Part shown: positions 7,533 through 16,098 of the stretch, in pieces | How positions within the stretch are numbered: position 1 is the stretch's first letter | How the letters are laid out: each line of letters begins with the position of its first letter | DNA from: Algorimicrobium sediminis | GTDB taxonomy: Bacteria > Bacteroidota > Bacteroidia > Flavobacteriales > Flavobacteriaceae | Reading direction: 5' to 3' | Assembly: GCF_042684585.1 (NCBI RefSeq) | Contig: NZ_JBHULS010000003.1 | Location: 248,001-312,000, forward strand | DNA length: 64,000 bases | Translations under genes and position numbers: made by a program | The notes under the pieces: generated by a model | The model's database searches: none | The model's input: the letters and a program-made list of their open reading frames with translations, nothing else | Told to the model about the DNA's origin: nothing

Positions 7533-8432
7533 ATGTTTGGCACTAAAAAAGAAACGCCCACAATAGATAAAGAGCAACTAGAACTTATTGAAACAGCACA
7601 AAAACGCATTAAGCAAAAAAAACGCTTGTATGCCCACTTTGTTGTGTTTCTTATTGGGTCTGTATTTTTAATTCTTGCCAATACAGTTTTAGGCATTGGG
7701 CAAAACATAAAGTTGTTTAATATAGATTGGTTTGTATACGCTATTGGCTTGTGGTTATTCCTATTTATCTATCACTTGTTTACTGTTTATGTTACGTCCA
7801 AACTTTTAAGCAAGAAATGGGAAGAAAAACAACTCAATATTTTAGTTTCTAAACAACAAAAACGTATTGAAGAATTAAAACAGCAAGTAGCTAAAGATTT
7901 ACCAATTCCAGAAAAAAAAACAGTAAAACCAAGCTCTAGCAAAACTAACGCAACCATTATAGTTGCTGCAGCAGAAAACAATGCCATTGGTAAAAACAAT
8001 GCGTTAATTTGGCATTTAACAGACGATTTAAAACGATTTAAAACGCTTACAAGTGGCCACCACATAATTATGGGCCGAAAAACATTTGAAAGTTTTCCCA
8101 AACCACTACCTAATCGCACACATATTGTTATTTCGCGTCAAAAAAATTACCAGGCTCCACAGGGCGTAATTGTTGTTCATAATCTAGACGATGCGCTAGA
8201 TGCTGCTCGCGCAGATAGCCAACCCTTTATAATTGGCGGTGGCGATATTTACAAACAAGCCATGGCCATAGCTCATAAAATTGAGCTAACCCGAGTACAT
8301 GATAATTTTGAAGCGGATACATTTTTTCCCGAGATAGACACGTCTGTTTGGAAAGAAGTAACTAAAACCACTCATGAAAAAGATGCACATCATGCGTACA
8401 GTTTCTCTTTTATTACCTATATAAGACGGTGA
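7533..8432 (+). CDS. Fusion of a 2TM-domain membrane protein with dihydrofolate reductase
   Basis: 299 residues in one uninterrupted frame. Residues 1-100 are a 2TM domain: a charged N-terminus, then two membrane segments (about 33-52 FVVFLIGSVFLILANTVLG and 66-88 WFVYAIGLWLFLFIYHLF), then a basic coiled segment and a Pro/Lys/Ser-rich linker (about 123-140). Residues 141-299 are a complete DHFR: ATIIVAAAENNAIGKNN, IWHLTDDLKRFK (the acidic folate-binding residue lies in TDD), IIMGRKTFESF and FIIGGGDIYKQA (NADPH site). DHFR reduces dihydrofolate to tetrahydrofolate. It follows thyA and so closes the folate cycle, but here the enzyme would be tied to the inner membrane. The linker looks natural rather than a read-through error. 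Confidence 0.9.
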   Translation: MFGTKKETPTIDKEQLELIETAQKRIKQKKRLYAHFVVFLIGSVFLILANTVLGIGQNIKLFNIDWFVYAIGLWLFLFIYHLFTVYVTSKLLSKKWEEKQLNILVSKQQKRIEELKQQVAKDLPIPEKKTVKPSSSKTNATIIVAAAENNAIGKNNALIWHLTDDLKRFKTLTSGHHIIMGRKTFESFPKPLPNRTHIVISRQKNYQAPQGVIVVHNLDDALDAARADSQPFIIGGGDIYKQAMAIAHKIELTRVHDNFEADTFFPEIDTSVWKEVTKTTHEKDAHHAYSFSFITYIRR

Positions 8433-8495
8433 AAAATATAAGAAAGATGCCAGCCGTTTTTATAAGTTTTAGCCGTTTTTAATTACATTCGTTAC

Positions 8496-10049
8496 ATGCT
8501 TAAAACCATTCAATTACGTGTCACTTTACAAGAGGAAGAACAAACCGACATATTACTTAAAAAAGCGGCCGAATTTCTTCAAGTAAACCAAACACAAATT
8601 TCTGGTATTCAGGTACTTCGAAAGTCTATCGATGCCCGAAAACCTCTTATTGTTTTTAATTATAAGGTGGCCGTTTATATAAACGAACCTGTTCCAAACA
8701 CCTCAACTTATAATTTCAACTATCAGGATGTATCTGCAGCAAAACCCATTCATATAGTTGGCTTTGGCCCAGCTGGTATGTACGCAGCTTTACGTTGCAT
8801 TGAGCTAGGATTTAAGCCCATTATATTGGAGCGCGGCAAAAATGTAAAAGACAGGCGCCGGGATTTAAAAGCCATAAATAGGGACCATATTGTTAATGAA
8901 GACTCCAATTATTGCTTTGGCGAAGGAGGCGCTGGCACCTACAGCGACGGCAAACTATACACCCGAAGCTTAAAGCGTGGCGACGTGCGGCGTATTTTTG
9001 AAAACTTGGTATACCACGGTGCTACCAGTCAAATTCTAGTAGATGCGCATCCACATATTGGCACCAATAAATTGCCAAAAATAGTTCAGAATATCCGAGA
9101 AACTATTTTAAAATTTGGTGGCGAAATTTATTTTGAAACTAGGGTAACAGACTTTATTATCAAACAAAATGCCATACAAGGCCTTGTGCTGCAAAGCGGT
9201 GAAGTAATGTCCGCCAATCGGGTTATTTTAGCTACAGGGCATTCTGCTCGTGATATATTTTATTTACTGCATAGAAAAGGTATTAGCATAGAGGCAAAAT
9301 CGTTTGCTATGGGTGTTCGTGCAGAACATCCGCAGGAACTTATAGACAACATTCAGTATCATTGCAGTGGTCCGCGCCACGATTTGTTACCAGCAGCTTC
9401 CTATAGTTTGGTGCACCAAGTTAATAACAGGGGAGTTTACTCATTTTGCATGTGCCCTGGTGGCTTCATTGTACCTGCTGCTACAGCACCTGGCGAAGTG
9501 GTAGTTAACGGGATGTCGCCTTCAAAACGCAACAACCAATTTGCTAACTCGGGTATTGTTGTAGAAATAAATGTACACACCGATTTACCAAAATTTGAAC
9601 ACTTTGGCGCTTTAAAAGGCTTGGAATACCAAAAAAGCCTGGAGCGCTTGGCTTTTACAGCCGGTGGCAGAAATCAAACCGCACCTGCCCAGCGCTTAAC
9701 AGATTTTGTATCAGGCAACATGTCTGCTAGTCTCAACCCAAGCTCCTACCAACCCGGTTTAAATTCAGCACCTTTACACGCCCTTTTACCGCGAATAATA
9801 GGCCATAGGTTACGCCAAGGGTTTAAAGCATTTGGCTCAAAAATGCATGGGTACTTTACCGAACAAGCCAACATTATTGGTGTAGAATCTAGAACATCCT
9901 CGCCAGTAAGCATACCACGTAACAAACAATTGGAGCATATCCAAATAGCTGGCTTATACCCTTGTGGAGAGGGTGCTGGTTATGCAGGTGGTATCGTTTC
10001 TGCAGCCATGGATGGTGAGCGTTGTGCAGAGGCTGCTTGTGCCTCATAA
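8496..10049 (+). CDS. FAD-dependent oxidoreductase (NAD(P)/FAD-dependent dehydrogenase)
   Basis: 517 residues. After an 80-residue N-terminal domain of a kind found in this family there is a Rossmann dinucleotide motif, VGFGPAGMYAALR (89-100), then the FAD-contacting FGEGGAGTYSDGKLY loop and a second GG pattern near the C-terminus (GLYPCGEGAGYAGGIVSAAM). Cys residues in YSFCMCPGG are conserved in the family as I know it. Members are annotated only as FAD-dependent dehydrogenases; no substrate can be read from the sequence. It stands between the DHFR fusion and fabD with short gaps, all plus strand. Confidence 0.8.
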   Translation: MLKTIQLRVTLQEEEQTDILLKKAAEFLQVNQTQISGIQVLRKSIDARKPLIVFNYKVAVYINEPVPNTSTYNFNYQDVSAAKPIHIVGFGPAGMYAALRCIELGFKPIILERGKNVKDRRRDLKAINRDHIVNEDSNYCFGEGGAGTYSDGKLYTRSLKRGDVRRIFENLVYHGATSQILVDAHPHIGTNKLPKIVQNIRETILKFGGEIYFETRVTDFIIKQNAIQGLVLQSGEVMSANRVILATGHSARDIFYLLHRKGISIEAKSFAMGVRAEHPQELIDNIQYHCSGPRHDLLPAASYSLVHQVNNRGVYSFCMCPGGFIVPAATAPGEVVVNGMSPSKRNNQFANSGIVVEINVHTDLPKFEHFGALKGLEYQKSLERLAFTAGGRNQTAPAQRLTDFVSGNMSASLNPSSYQPGLNSAPLHALLPRIIGHRLRQGFKAFGSKMHGYFTEQANIIGVESRTSSPVSIPRNKQLEHIQIAGLYPCGEGAGYAGGIVSAAMDGERCAEAACAS

Positions 10050-10129
10050 AAGTGCTCATGTGCACGCACTCTAGAAAACTGGCATGATATAATAGTAAAA
10101 AGCCCCGCTTAAACTAATTTAAAATTTCC

Positions 10130-10137
10130 TATTTTTG
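10130..10137 (+). promoter_or_regulatory. -7 promoter element of fabD
   Basis: TATTTTTG matches TAnnTTTG. The transcript would start near 10144, which places the ATG at 10159 behind a short leader and excludes the in-frame TTG at 10135. The -33 region is weak. Confidence 0.5.
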
Positions 10138-10158
10138 CGACACAAAATTTTGAAAACT

Positions 10159-11055
10159 ATGAACGCATATATATTTCCAGGCCAAGGTGCGCAATTTAGC
10201 GGAATGGGCTTGGACCTTTACGAAAAATCGGCTGTAGCCCAAGAATTATTTGAATTGGCTAACAACATTTTAGGATTTAATATTACAGATATCATGTTTG
10301 AAGGCTCTGCCGAGGACTTAAAACAGACTAAAGTTACCCAACCCGCAATATTTTTACATTCGGTTATTTTAGCCAAAGTTTTAGGATCTCATTTTAAACC
10401 AAACATGGTAGCTGGGCATTCTTTAGGCGAATTTTCAGCCTTGGTTGCCAACGGCTGTATGAATTTTGAAGATGGCCTAAAGTTAGTTTCTAAACGTGCT
10501 TTAGCCATGCAACAAGCCTGCGAAATGCAACCAAGTACCATGGCTGCCGTTTTAGGACTAGACGATGCTATAGTAGAGCAAATATGTGCCGATACAGCAG
10601 GTATTGTTGTAGCAGCAAACTACAACTGTCCGGGACAGTTAGTTATTTCAGGAGAAATTGAGGCTGTAGACAAGGCTTGCAATGCTTTAAAAGAAGCAGG
10701 TGCTCGCCGTGCTTTAGTATTACCCGTTGGTGGCGCCTTTCATTCGCCACTAATGGAACCTGCTCGCGAGGAATTGGCTGCCGCTATAGAGGCAACCACC
10801 TTTTCCAAACCTATTTGTCCTATTTACCAAAATGTTACAGCAAGTGCCGTAACAGACGAGGCCGCTATTAAAACCAACCTGATTTCCCAACTTACAGCGC
10901 CTGTTAAATGGACACAGTCTGTAGAGCAAATGATAACAGATGGCGCCACATTATTTACCGAAGTAGGGCCAGGTAAAGTTTTACAAGGTTTGGTGAAAAA
11001 AATTAATAGAAACGCGGAAACGGCTTCGGCCGTTTTTGAAACGGATGCCTCATGA
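10159..11055 (+). CDS. fabD: Malonyl-CoA:ACP transacylase
   Basis: 298 residues from the ATG at 10159; an upstream in-frame TTG lies inside the promoter. FabD moves malonyl from CoA to acyl carrier protein to start fatty-acid elongation. The sequence has the opening PGQGAQFSGMG oxyanion-region motif, the nucleophile elbow GHSLGEF with Ser88, the conserved Arg in KRALAMQQA, the catalytic His in GAFHSPLM, and VGPGKVLQGL near the end. Length agrees with E. coli FabD (about 309). Its stop overlaps the lspA start by four bases (ATGA), a translational coupling between lipid synthesis and lipoprotein processing. Confidence 0.96.
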   Translation: MNAYIFPGQGAQFSGMGLDLYEKSAVAQELFELANNILGFNITDIMFEGSAEDLKQTKVTQPAIFLHSVILAKVLGSHFKPNMVAGHSLGEFSALVANGCMNFEDGLKLVSKRALAMQQACEMQPSTMAAVLGLDDAIVEQICADTAGIVVAANYNCPGQLVISGEIEAVDKACNALKEAGARRALVLPVGGAFHSPLMEPAREELAAAIEATTFSKPICPIYQNVTASAVTDEAAIKTNLISQLTAPVKWTQSVEQMITDGATLFTEVGPGKVLQGLVKKINRNAETASAVFETDAS

Positions 11056-11555
11056 AATTAACGCGTACTGCTTGGATTATAACCATTATAGTCTTTAATA
11101 TTATTATCGATCAAGTTTCGAAAATCATTGTCAGAGCCGAAGTTGTTCCTGGAAGTCAAACTCCTATTATAGGCGACCTATTTACGTTGCATAACGTGGA
11201 AAATTCCGGTGCTTTTTTAGGGATGGGAAGCGATTTCAACCCGGTTATGCGTGTCATTTTTCTTTTAGGATTACCAACCCTTGTTTTGGGCTATGTTGTG
11301 TATTATCTGTTTAAAAACAAAACCTTAGATAAGCTGTCGCTTGTAGGTTTTTGTTGTATAGTTGGTGGCGGTGTTTCTAATGTTTTTGATCGTTTTGTTT
11401 ACGGTTCTGTTACCGATTATTTTCACATAGATTTAGGGGGCGTTTTTAGAACTGGTATTTTCAATATTGCCGATATGTCTGTTATGCTTGGTATGGGACT
11501 TTTATTATATGCTAGTTTTAAGCAAAATAAAAAGCTCAAATCTGCCGCTAAATAA
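11052..11555 (+). CDS. lspA: Lipoprotein signal peptidase II
   Basis: 167 residues with four membrane segments (about 7-22, 64-88, 95-112, 136-156). LspA is the aspartyl protease that cuts the signal peptide off prolipoproteins in the inner membrane. The two catalytic aspartates are visible: Asp122 in YGSVTDYF and Asp141 in FNIADMSV; NVENSGAFLG is the conserved early motif and VSNVFDRF the family's N.xDR box. The start codon overlaps the end of fabD. A strong terminator follows. Confidence 0.95.
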   Translation: MKLTRTAWIITIIVFNIIIDQVSKIIVRAEVVPGSQTPIIGDLFTLHNVENSGAFLGMGSDFNPVMRVIFLLGLPTLVLGYVVYYLFKNKTLDKLSLVGFCCIVGGGVSNVFDRFVYGSVTDYFHIDLGGVFRTGIFNIADMSVMLGMGLLLYASFKQNKKLKSAAK

Positions 11556-11595
11556 ACACCTTAAAAAAGGTTTTTGCATATAAACAGAAGAAATA

Positions 11596-11630
11596 AAAAA
11601 AGGACTTAAAATAATTTAAGTCCTTTTTTT
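11596..11630. terminator. Bidirectional intrinsic terminator
   Basis: A long stem (AAAAGGACTTAAA against TTTAAGTCCTTTT, loop ATAA) flanked by A-runs and T-runs on either side, between the convergent lspA and a small minus-strand gene. Confidence 0.9.
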
Positions 11631-11634
11631 ATGC

Positions 11635-11826
11635 TTAACGTGCTAATTCGCAGGAATCGCAATCTTTAATTTTACCGTAATAGGTTTCACGGTATTTGTG
11701 TAATGTTTGTACTGGAATACTTAAAATGTGCTTCCTTATGTACGTTACTTTTGTTAGTAATTCACCCATTTTTGGTGTGAACCTTTTTTCGACTTTCGTC
11801 TCGCGTTTTACTGTAATCAATTTCAT
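11635..11826 (-). CDS. Small conserved hypothetical protein
   Basis: 63 residues from the ATG at 11824-11826. A second in-frame ATG at 11839-11841 falls on the predicted transcription start, so the shorter form is preferred. The product is very basic (many Lys and Arg), begins MKLITVKRETKVEKRFTPKM and ends with a CDSC pair, a possible metal or redox site. I recognise no domain. It has an excellent promoter and a strong terminator of its own, so it is a real, probably well expressed gene; similar short proteins occur in other flavobacteria as far as I recall. Confidence 0.7.
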   Translation of the reverse strand: MKLITVKRETKVEKRFTPKMGELLTKVTYIRKHILSIPVQTLHKYRETYYGKIKDCDSCELAR

Positions 11827-11847
11827 ATTATCTCGTATCATTTAACT

Positions 11848-11879
11848 CAAAGGTACAAATGATTTGGCTTTTAAACAAA
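11848..11879 (-). promoter_or_regulatory. Bacteroidota-type promoter of the 63-residue protein gene
   Basis: On the minus strand TTTG (11876-11879), a 20-base spacer and TACCTTTG (11848-11855) fit the -33/-7 consensus. The predicted start point is about 15 bases before the ATG at 11826. Confidence 0.7.
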
Positions 11880-12075
11880 AAGCTTCTAATAAAATACTGA
11901 AAATCAATAGCGTACTACCAATACCGTAAACATAGCGGCTTATAATTGCTATATGTGTAAAAATAACAGGGCTGCGTTAACATATATGAAATAACCAAAA
12001 TAGCGCCTTCTTACCTAAAAAACAGGTAAGCAAACCATATTTACAAATCCAATTTTTTGTAAAAACGCTAGTATT

Positions 12076-13098
12076 TTATGCATTACGTAAGCGCTGCTCC
12101 CACTTCCAAGCCGATTTCATAGCGTCGTCCAAAGAGGATGCTGCCTTCCAGCCTAAAATATTGTTTGCTTTTGTAGTGTCTGCAAACGCCGTAATGACGT
12201 CGCCCTCGCGCCTATTGGTTATTTTAAATGGCAATTTAAGATTAGAAACCCGTTCAAAGGCATGAATAACCTCAAGAACAGAACTACCAACGCCGGTACC
12301 TATATTAAAAGTCTCAAAGTTGGTGACATGTTTTTTTTGCAACAACCTTTTTAAGGCTACAACATGCGCTTTGGCCAAATCGACCACGTGTATATAATCG
12401 CGAATGCACGTACCATCAGGTGTTGGATAATCGTTACCAAACACCGATAAACTAGGTCGTAAACCGGCCGCTGTTTGCGTGATAAAAGGCACTAAATTTT
12501 GAGGCACACCAATTGGCAACTCGCCTATTTTAGCCGAAGGATGCGCACCAATTGGATTAAAATAACGCAGGGCTATAGCCTGTAAATTAGGCTTAACTTT
12601 ACAGGTATCCTTAATTATTTCTTCTCCTATTTGCTTGGTATTTCCGTAAGGAGATTCGGCTGGTTTTATTGGGGCCTGTTCGGTTATGGGCATGTCGTCT
12701 GCTTGGCCATAAACGGTGCACGAAGAACTAAATATAAAATGTGCTTCTGGTTTTTTAACCAGCTCTTGAAGTACGTAAACAAGCGTATTAAGGTTGTTTT
12801 CGTAATACAACAAGGGTTCTTGAACACTTTCACCAACTGCCTTGCTTGCTGCAAAATGAATAAGGCCTGAAATGTCTGGATACTTTATAAAAAACTCCTG
12901 AACCGCTGATTTGTTTTTAAGGTCTAATTTTTCAAAAATAGCCGTCTTGCCTGTAATGCTCTGTATACCTTCTAACACATTAATAGAGGAATTGGATAGG
13001 TTATCAACTATAATAACCTCAAAGCCGTCTTGCTGCAACTCCACTACCGTGTGCGAACCAATAAAACCTAAACCTCCTGTTACAACTATTTTAGCCAT
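12076..13098 (-). CDS. galE: UDP-glucose 4-epimerase
   Basis: 340 residues, an extended short-chain dehydrogenase. GalE interconverts UDP-glucose and UDP-galactose by transient oxidation at C4 with bound NAD. Seen: the Rossmann motif TGGLGFIGSH (7-16), the catalytic serine in FSSSCTVYG (124-126), the YxxxK pair Tyr151/Lys155 in SPYGNTK, and the GIPQ-type sugar-binding region AKIGELPIGVPQNLVPFI. The start codon overlaps the end of the upstream aminotransferase by eight bases, so the two are co-transcribed and probably work together on surface polysaccharide nucleotide sugars. Confidence 0.93.
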   Translation of the reverse strand: MAKIVVTGGLGFIGSHTVVELQQDGFEVIIVDNLSNSSINVLEGIQSITGKTAIFEKLDLKNKSAVQEFFIKYPDISGLIHFAASKAVGESVQEPLLYYENNLNTLVYVLQELVKKPEAHFIFSSSCTVYGQADDMPITEQAPIKPAESPYGNTKQIGEEIIKDTCKVKPNLQAIALRYFNPIGAHPSAKIGELPIGVPQNLVPFITQTAAGLRPSLSVFGNDYPTPDGTCIRDYIHVVDLAKAHVVALKRLLQKKHVTNFETFNIGTGVGSSVLEVIHAFERVSNLKLPFKITNRREGDVITAFADTTKANNILGWKAASSLDDAMKSAWKWEQRLRNA

Positions 13099-14248
13099 TA
13101 ATATATTCTAGAACTTTGGAAGTAATAAAGTTAATTTGTTCGTCGTCCAATTCTGTGTGCATTGGTAAGGATATCACACGCTGCACCAAATCGTTTGTTA
13201 CTGGAAAATCGGCTTCATTATAACGGGCATCTTGATATGCTTTTTGTTTGTGCAACGGTATTGGATAGTACACACCACACGGAATATTATTCTCGTTTAA
13301 AAATGCAACTAAACCATCTCTGTTTACACCGTTTAATTTTAAGGTGTATTGGTGAAATACGTGGCAATCGCAAGTATCACAGTTTCCAGCACAACTAGCA
13401 CTTTTTCTGTAAGGCGTTTCAATATTCGGGTGATTTTTAAAAGCGGTATCATATTTTGCGGCCGCCGTTTGTCGGGCTTTATTATAGGAATCTAAATGCG
13501 GTAATTTAGCATTTAGCACCGCTGCTTGTATGGAGTCTAGTCGCGAATTTACACCCACTACATCATGATGATACCGTTCGTACATGCCGTGATTTACAAT
13601 ACCTCTAATGGTATGAGCCAATTCGTCGTTGTTGGTAAAAATAGCGCCGCCATCGCCGTAGCAACCTAAATTTTTAGAAGGAAAAAACGAGGTAGACGCA
13701 ACATGGCCAATAGTACCTGCTTTGGCTTTTTGGCCATTGCTAAACGTAAAATTAGCTCCTATGGCCTGCGCGTTATCTTCAATAACATATAAATTGTGCG
13801 CTTCAGCTAGCGCCATAATAGCCTCCATATTTGCCGGCTGCCCAAATAAATGAACAGGCACAATTGCCTTTGTTTTGGGCGTTATGGCGTTTTTAATAGC
13901 TTCAATACTGATATTAAAATCATCTGGATTTACATCTACCAAAACCGGTGTTAATTGCAAAAGTGCTATAACTTCTACAGTTGCTGCAAAGGTAAAATCT
14001 GCTGTAATTACCTCATCGCCGGGTTTTAAACCCAAGCCCATCATGGCAATTTGCAGGGCATCTGTGCCGTTGGCACAAGGTATTACATGTTTTACATTTA
14101 AATAGGTTTCAAGATTTTTTTGAAACTCATGAACTTTTGGTCCATTAATAAAAGAAGCATTGTCTATTATTTCCTGAATATCCGGATTAACAATGTCTTT
14201 TATACCACTATATTGACCTTTAAGGTCCACCATTTGTATTTTTCTCAT
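13091..14248 (-). CDS. DegT/DnrJ/EryC1/StrS-family sugar aminotransferase
   Basis: 385 residues from the ATG at 14246-14248; eight upstream codons from another ATG lack family similarity. PLP-dependent enzymes of this family transaminate keto-sugar nucleotides such as UDP-2-acetamido-3-keto-glucuronic acid. Visible: MRKIQMVDLKGQYSGIKDI start typical of WbpE-like members, GTDALQIAMMGLG, EDNAQAIGA, and the Schiff-base lysine in SFFPSKNLGCYGDGG. An unusual insertion (about residue 290-305) contains four cysteines in ten residues (CAGNCDTCDC) just before the conserved HQYTL segment. Overlaps galE. Likely role: amino-sugar synthesis for surface glycans. Confidence 0.9.
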   Translation of the reverse strand: MRKIQMVDLKGQYSGIKDIVNPDIQEIIDNASFINGPKVHEFQKNLETYLNVKHVIPCANGTDALQIAMMGLGLKPGDEVITADFTFAATVEVIALLQLTPVLVDVNPDDFNISIEAIKNAITPKTKAIVPVHLFGQPANMEAIMALAEAHNLYVIEDNAQAIGANFTFSNGQKAKAGTIGHVASTSFFPSKNLGCYGDGGAIFTNNDELAHTIRGIVNHGMYERYHHDVVGVNSRLDSIQAAVLNAKLPHLDSYNKARQTAAAKYDTAFKNHPNIETPYRKSASCAGNCDTCDCHVFHQYTLKLNGVNRDGLVAFLNENNIPCGVYYPIPLHKQKAYQDARYNEADFPVTNDLVQRVISLPMHTELDDEQINFITSKVLEYING

Positions 14249-14303
14249 ATGGTACGAAATTACGAAATTCATTAACGCGAACCAATGAAATTATTTCAAA
14301 GAA

Positions 14304-15563
14304 ATGTATTTTAGCCCCAAATACCATGTATTGAAACTTTTTTACAACATAGCCATTTTTATAGCGCAGCTTGTATTGCCAGTAATAGCCTTATTTAGTG
14401 CTAAAATTAAACAAGGCGTAACTGGCCGATCGCAAAGTTTTGCTATTTTAGAAAACCAATTAGATAAAGGAAAACGCACCATTTGGTATCATTGCGCTTC
14501 CTTGGGAGAGTATGAGCAAGGGCTTCCTGTATTTAAGGAATTGCGCCAATTATATCCTACCCATCAAATAGTATTAACTTTCTTTTCGCCTTCGGGATAC
14601 ACTATTCGAAAAAATTCACCCATTGCGGATATTGTGGTGTATTTACCTTTAGACACAGCCAAAAATGCCCGACGGTTTTTAAATTTAGTGGCACCCGATT
14701 TAACGCTCTTTGTAAAGTATGATATTTGGCCAAATTACCTGTTAGAATTAAAAAAACGGCAACACAGAACCTTGCTTATCTCGGCTTTGTTTCGAGAAAA
14801 CCAATCTTATTTTAAATGGTATGGGGGTTTTATGCGCCAAGCACTTTTTGCATTTGAGCATATTTTTGTACAAAACGCCGAAACTAAAACGCTGCTAAAC
14901 CGCATTCAATACACCCAAACAACCCTAACAGGCGATACGCGTTTTGACCGTGTTTACAGTCAGCTTTCCCAAAACAACCAATTGCCCTTTATTGAAGCCT
15001 TTAAGCAAGATAATTTATGCATAGTGGCCGGTAGTACGTGGCCCGAGGACGAAGCTCTTTTAGTTAATTACATTAATAAGGCGTCAGCCAACCTGAAGTT
15101 TGTTATTGCGCCGCACAATATAAAACCACAACAAATAAAAAAACTACAAAGTGCGCTAACGAAAAAAACGGTGCTTTATTCAGAAAAAGAAAACGCCCCT
15201 TTAGCCGAACAAGCTGTTTTTATAATAGATACCATTGGCCTATTAAGCAAAATATACCAGTATGCCGATGTTGCTTACGTTGGTGGCGCCATGGGGAACA
15301 CAGGTTTGCATAACACATTAGAGCCGGCTGTTTTTGGTATCCCCATAATTATTGGTACACATTACAGCAAATTCCCAGAAGCTTCGCACATGATTGCTTC
15401 AGGCGGTATGGTAAGTATTAGCAATAAAAAGATGCTTAAAACCGTACTCGATAAATTCATAAACAATCCAAGCCTAGCAAAAGAATCTGGTAATCAAAAT
15501 TTTAACTACATAAAAAAAAATACCGGTGCAGTAGTCCAGATTGTAAACTACATACGTATATAA
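14304..15563 (+). CDS. waaA: 3-deoxy-D-manno-octulosonic acid (Kdo) transferase
   Basis: 419 residues (a TTG at 14331 is another possible start, giving MKLFYNIAIFIAQ). WaaA adds Kdo from CMP-Kdo to lipid A precursor at the inner membrane, the first step of LPS core. An N-terminal membrane anchor (about 10-35) is followed by the GT30 N-domain with WYHCASLGEYEQGLPV, whose Glu is the catalytic base of the family, FFSPSGYTIRK, and a GT-B C-domain with VAGSTWPEDEALLV, IAPHNIKP, VAYVGGAMGNTGLHNTLEPA (nucleotide site). Divergent from the aminotransferase/galE pair. Confidence 0.93.
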   Translation: MYFSPKYHVLKLFYNIAIFIAQLVLPVIALFSAKIKQGVTGRSQSFAILENQLDKGKRTIWYHCASLGEYEQGLPVFKELRQLYPTHQIVLTFFSPSGYTIRKNSPIADIVVYLPLDTAKNARRFLNLVAPDLTLFVKYDIWPNYLLELKKRQHRTLLISALFRENQSYFKWYGGFMRQALFAFEHIFVQNAETKTLLNRIQYTQTTLTGDTRFDRVYSQLSQNNQLPFIEAFKQDNLCIVAGSTWPEDEALLVNYINKASANLKFVIAPHNIKPQQIKKLQSALTKKTVLYSEKENAPLAEQAVFIIDTIGLLSKIYQYADVAYVGGAMGNTGLHNTLEPAVFGIPIIIGTHYSKFPEASHMIASGGMVSISNKKMLKTVLDKFINNPSLAKESGNQNFNYIKKNTGAVVQIVNYIRI

Positions 15564-15608
15564 ACCGATTGCGAAAACACGGATGGATGTTAAAAAATGT
15601 TAATATTT

Positions 15609-15641
15609 TTTGTTTAATTCCATAAATTGTTGTTAAATTCG
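15609..15641 (+). promoter_or_regulatory. Promoter of the acidic lipoprotein gene
   Basis: TTTG (15609-15612), 21 bases, TAAATTCG (15634-15641; one mismatch to TAnnTTTG), 33 bases before the start codon. Confidence 0.5.
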
Positions 15642-15674
15642 CTTAGTTAAATAAACACTAAAACTTTAAAACCA

Positions 15675-16007
15675 ATGAAAAAATTAGTATTAAGCGCTGC
15701 ATTATTATTTGCTTTAGGCGTAACGTTTACATCTTGTAGAGATGAAAATAAAGCTGACAGCGTAGAGGAAACAATGAACGAGGCTAGCGAAGCTGTTAAT
15801 GAAGCTGCTGACGATGCCCAAGACGCTATGGAAGACGCTGCAAACGATGTTGAAGATGCTATGGAAGATGCTGGAGACGCCATTGACGATGCTGCACAAA
15901 AAACTGGCGATGCTGTAAACGAGGCTATGGATGATGCTAAAGAAGCTACAAAAGACGCTGCAAATTCAGTAAAAGACAAAGCTAACGAATTAACGGGAGG
16001 AAACTAA
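15675..16007 (+). CDS. Acidic Ala/Asp-rich repeat lipoprotein
   Basis: 110 residues. The N-terminus is a lipoprotein signal peptide (MKKLVLSAALLFALGVTFTSC; lipobox FTSC, Cys21). The mature chain is almost only Ala, Asp, Glu, Asn, Lys and Met in heptad/undecad-like steps (EAANDAQDAMEDAAND-style), predicted to be one long amphipathic, strongly negative helix, reminiscent of LEA or apolipoprotein-like helices. Function unknown; a periplasmic or outer-membrane-tethered stress or spacer protein is possible. It has its own promoter and terminator, so it is probably monocistronic and well expressed. Confidence 0.8.
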   Translation: MKKLVLSAALLFALGVTFTSCRDENKADSVEETMNEASEAVNEAADDAQDAMEDAANDVEDAMEDAGDAIDDAAQKTGDAVNEAMDDAKEATKDAANSVKDKANELTGGN

Positions 16008-16030
16008 TTAACCGTAAACCGTTTTACAAA

Positions 16031-16058
16031 AGCACACCTATTTGGTGTGCTTTTTTTG
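16031..16058 (+). terminator. Intrinsic terminator of the acidic lipoprotein gene
   Basis: AGCACACC-TATTT-GGTGTGCT followed by seven T. Confidence 0.9.
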
Positions 16059-16098
16059 TTTAGAGTACTATCTATAACCGCTTAACTGCAACCCCATT

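Noticed and set aside
10135..10158. Upstream TTG start for fabD
   Set aside because: It lies within the -7 promoter element; the ATG at 10159 matches the family start.
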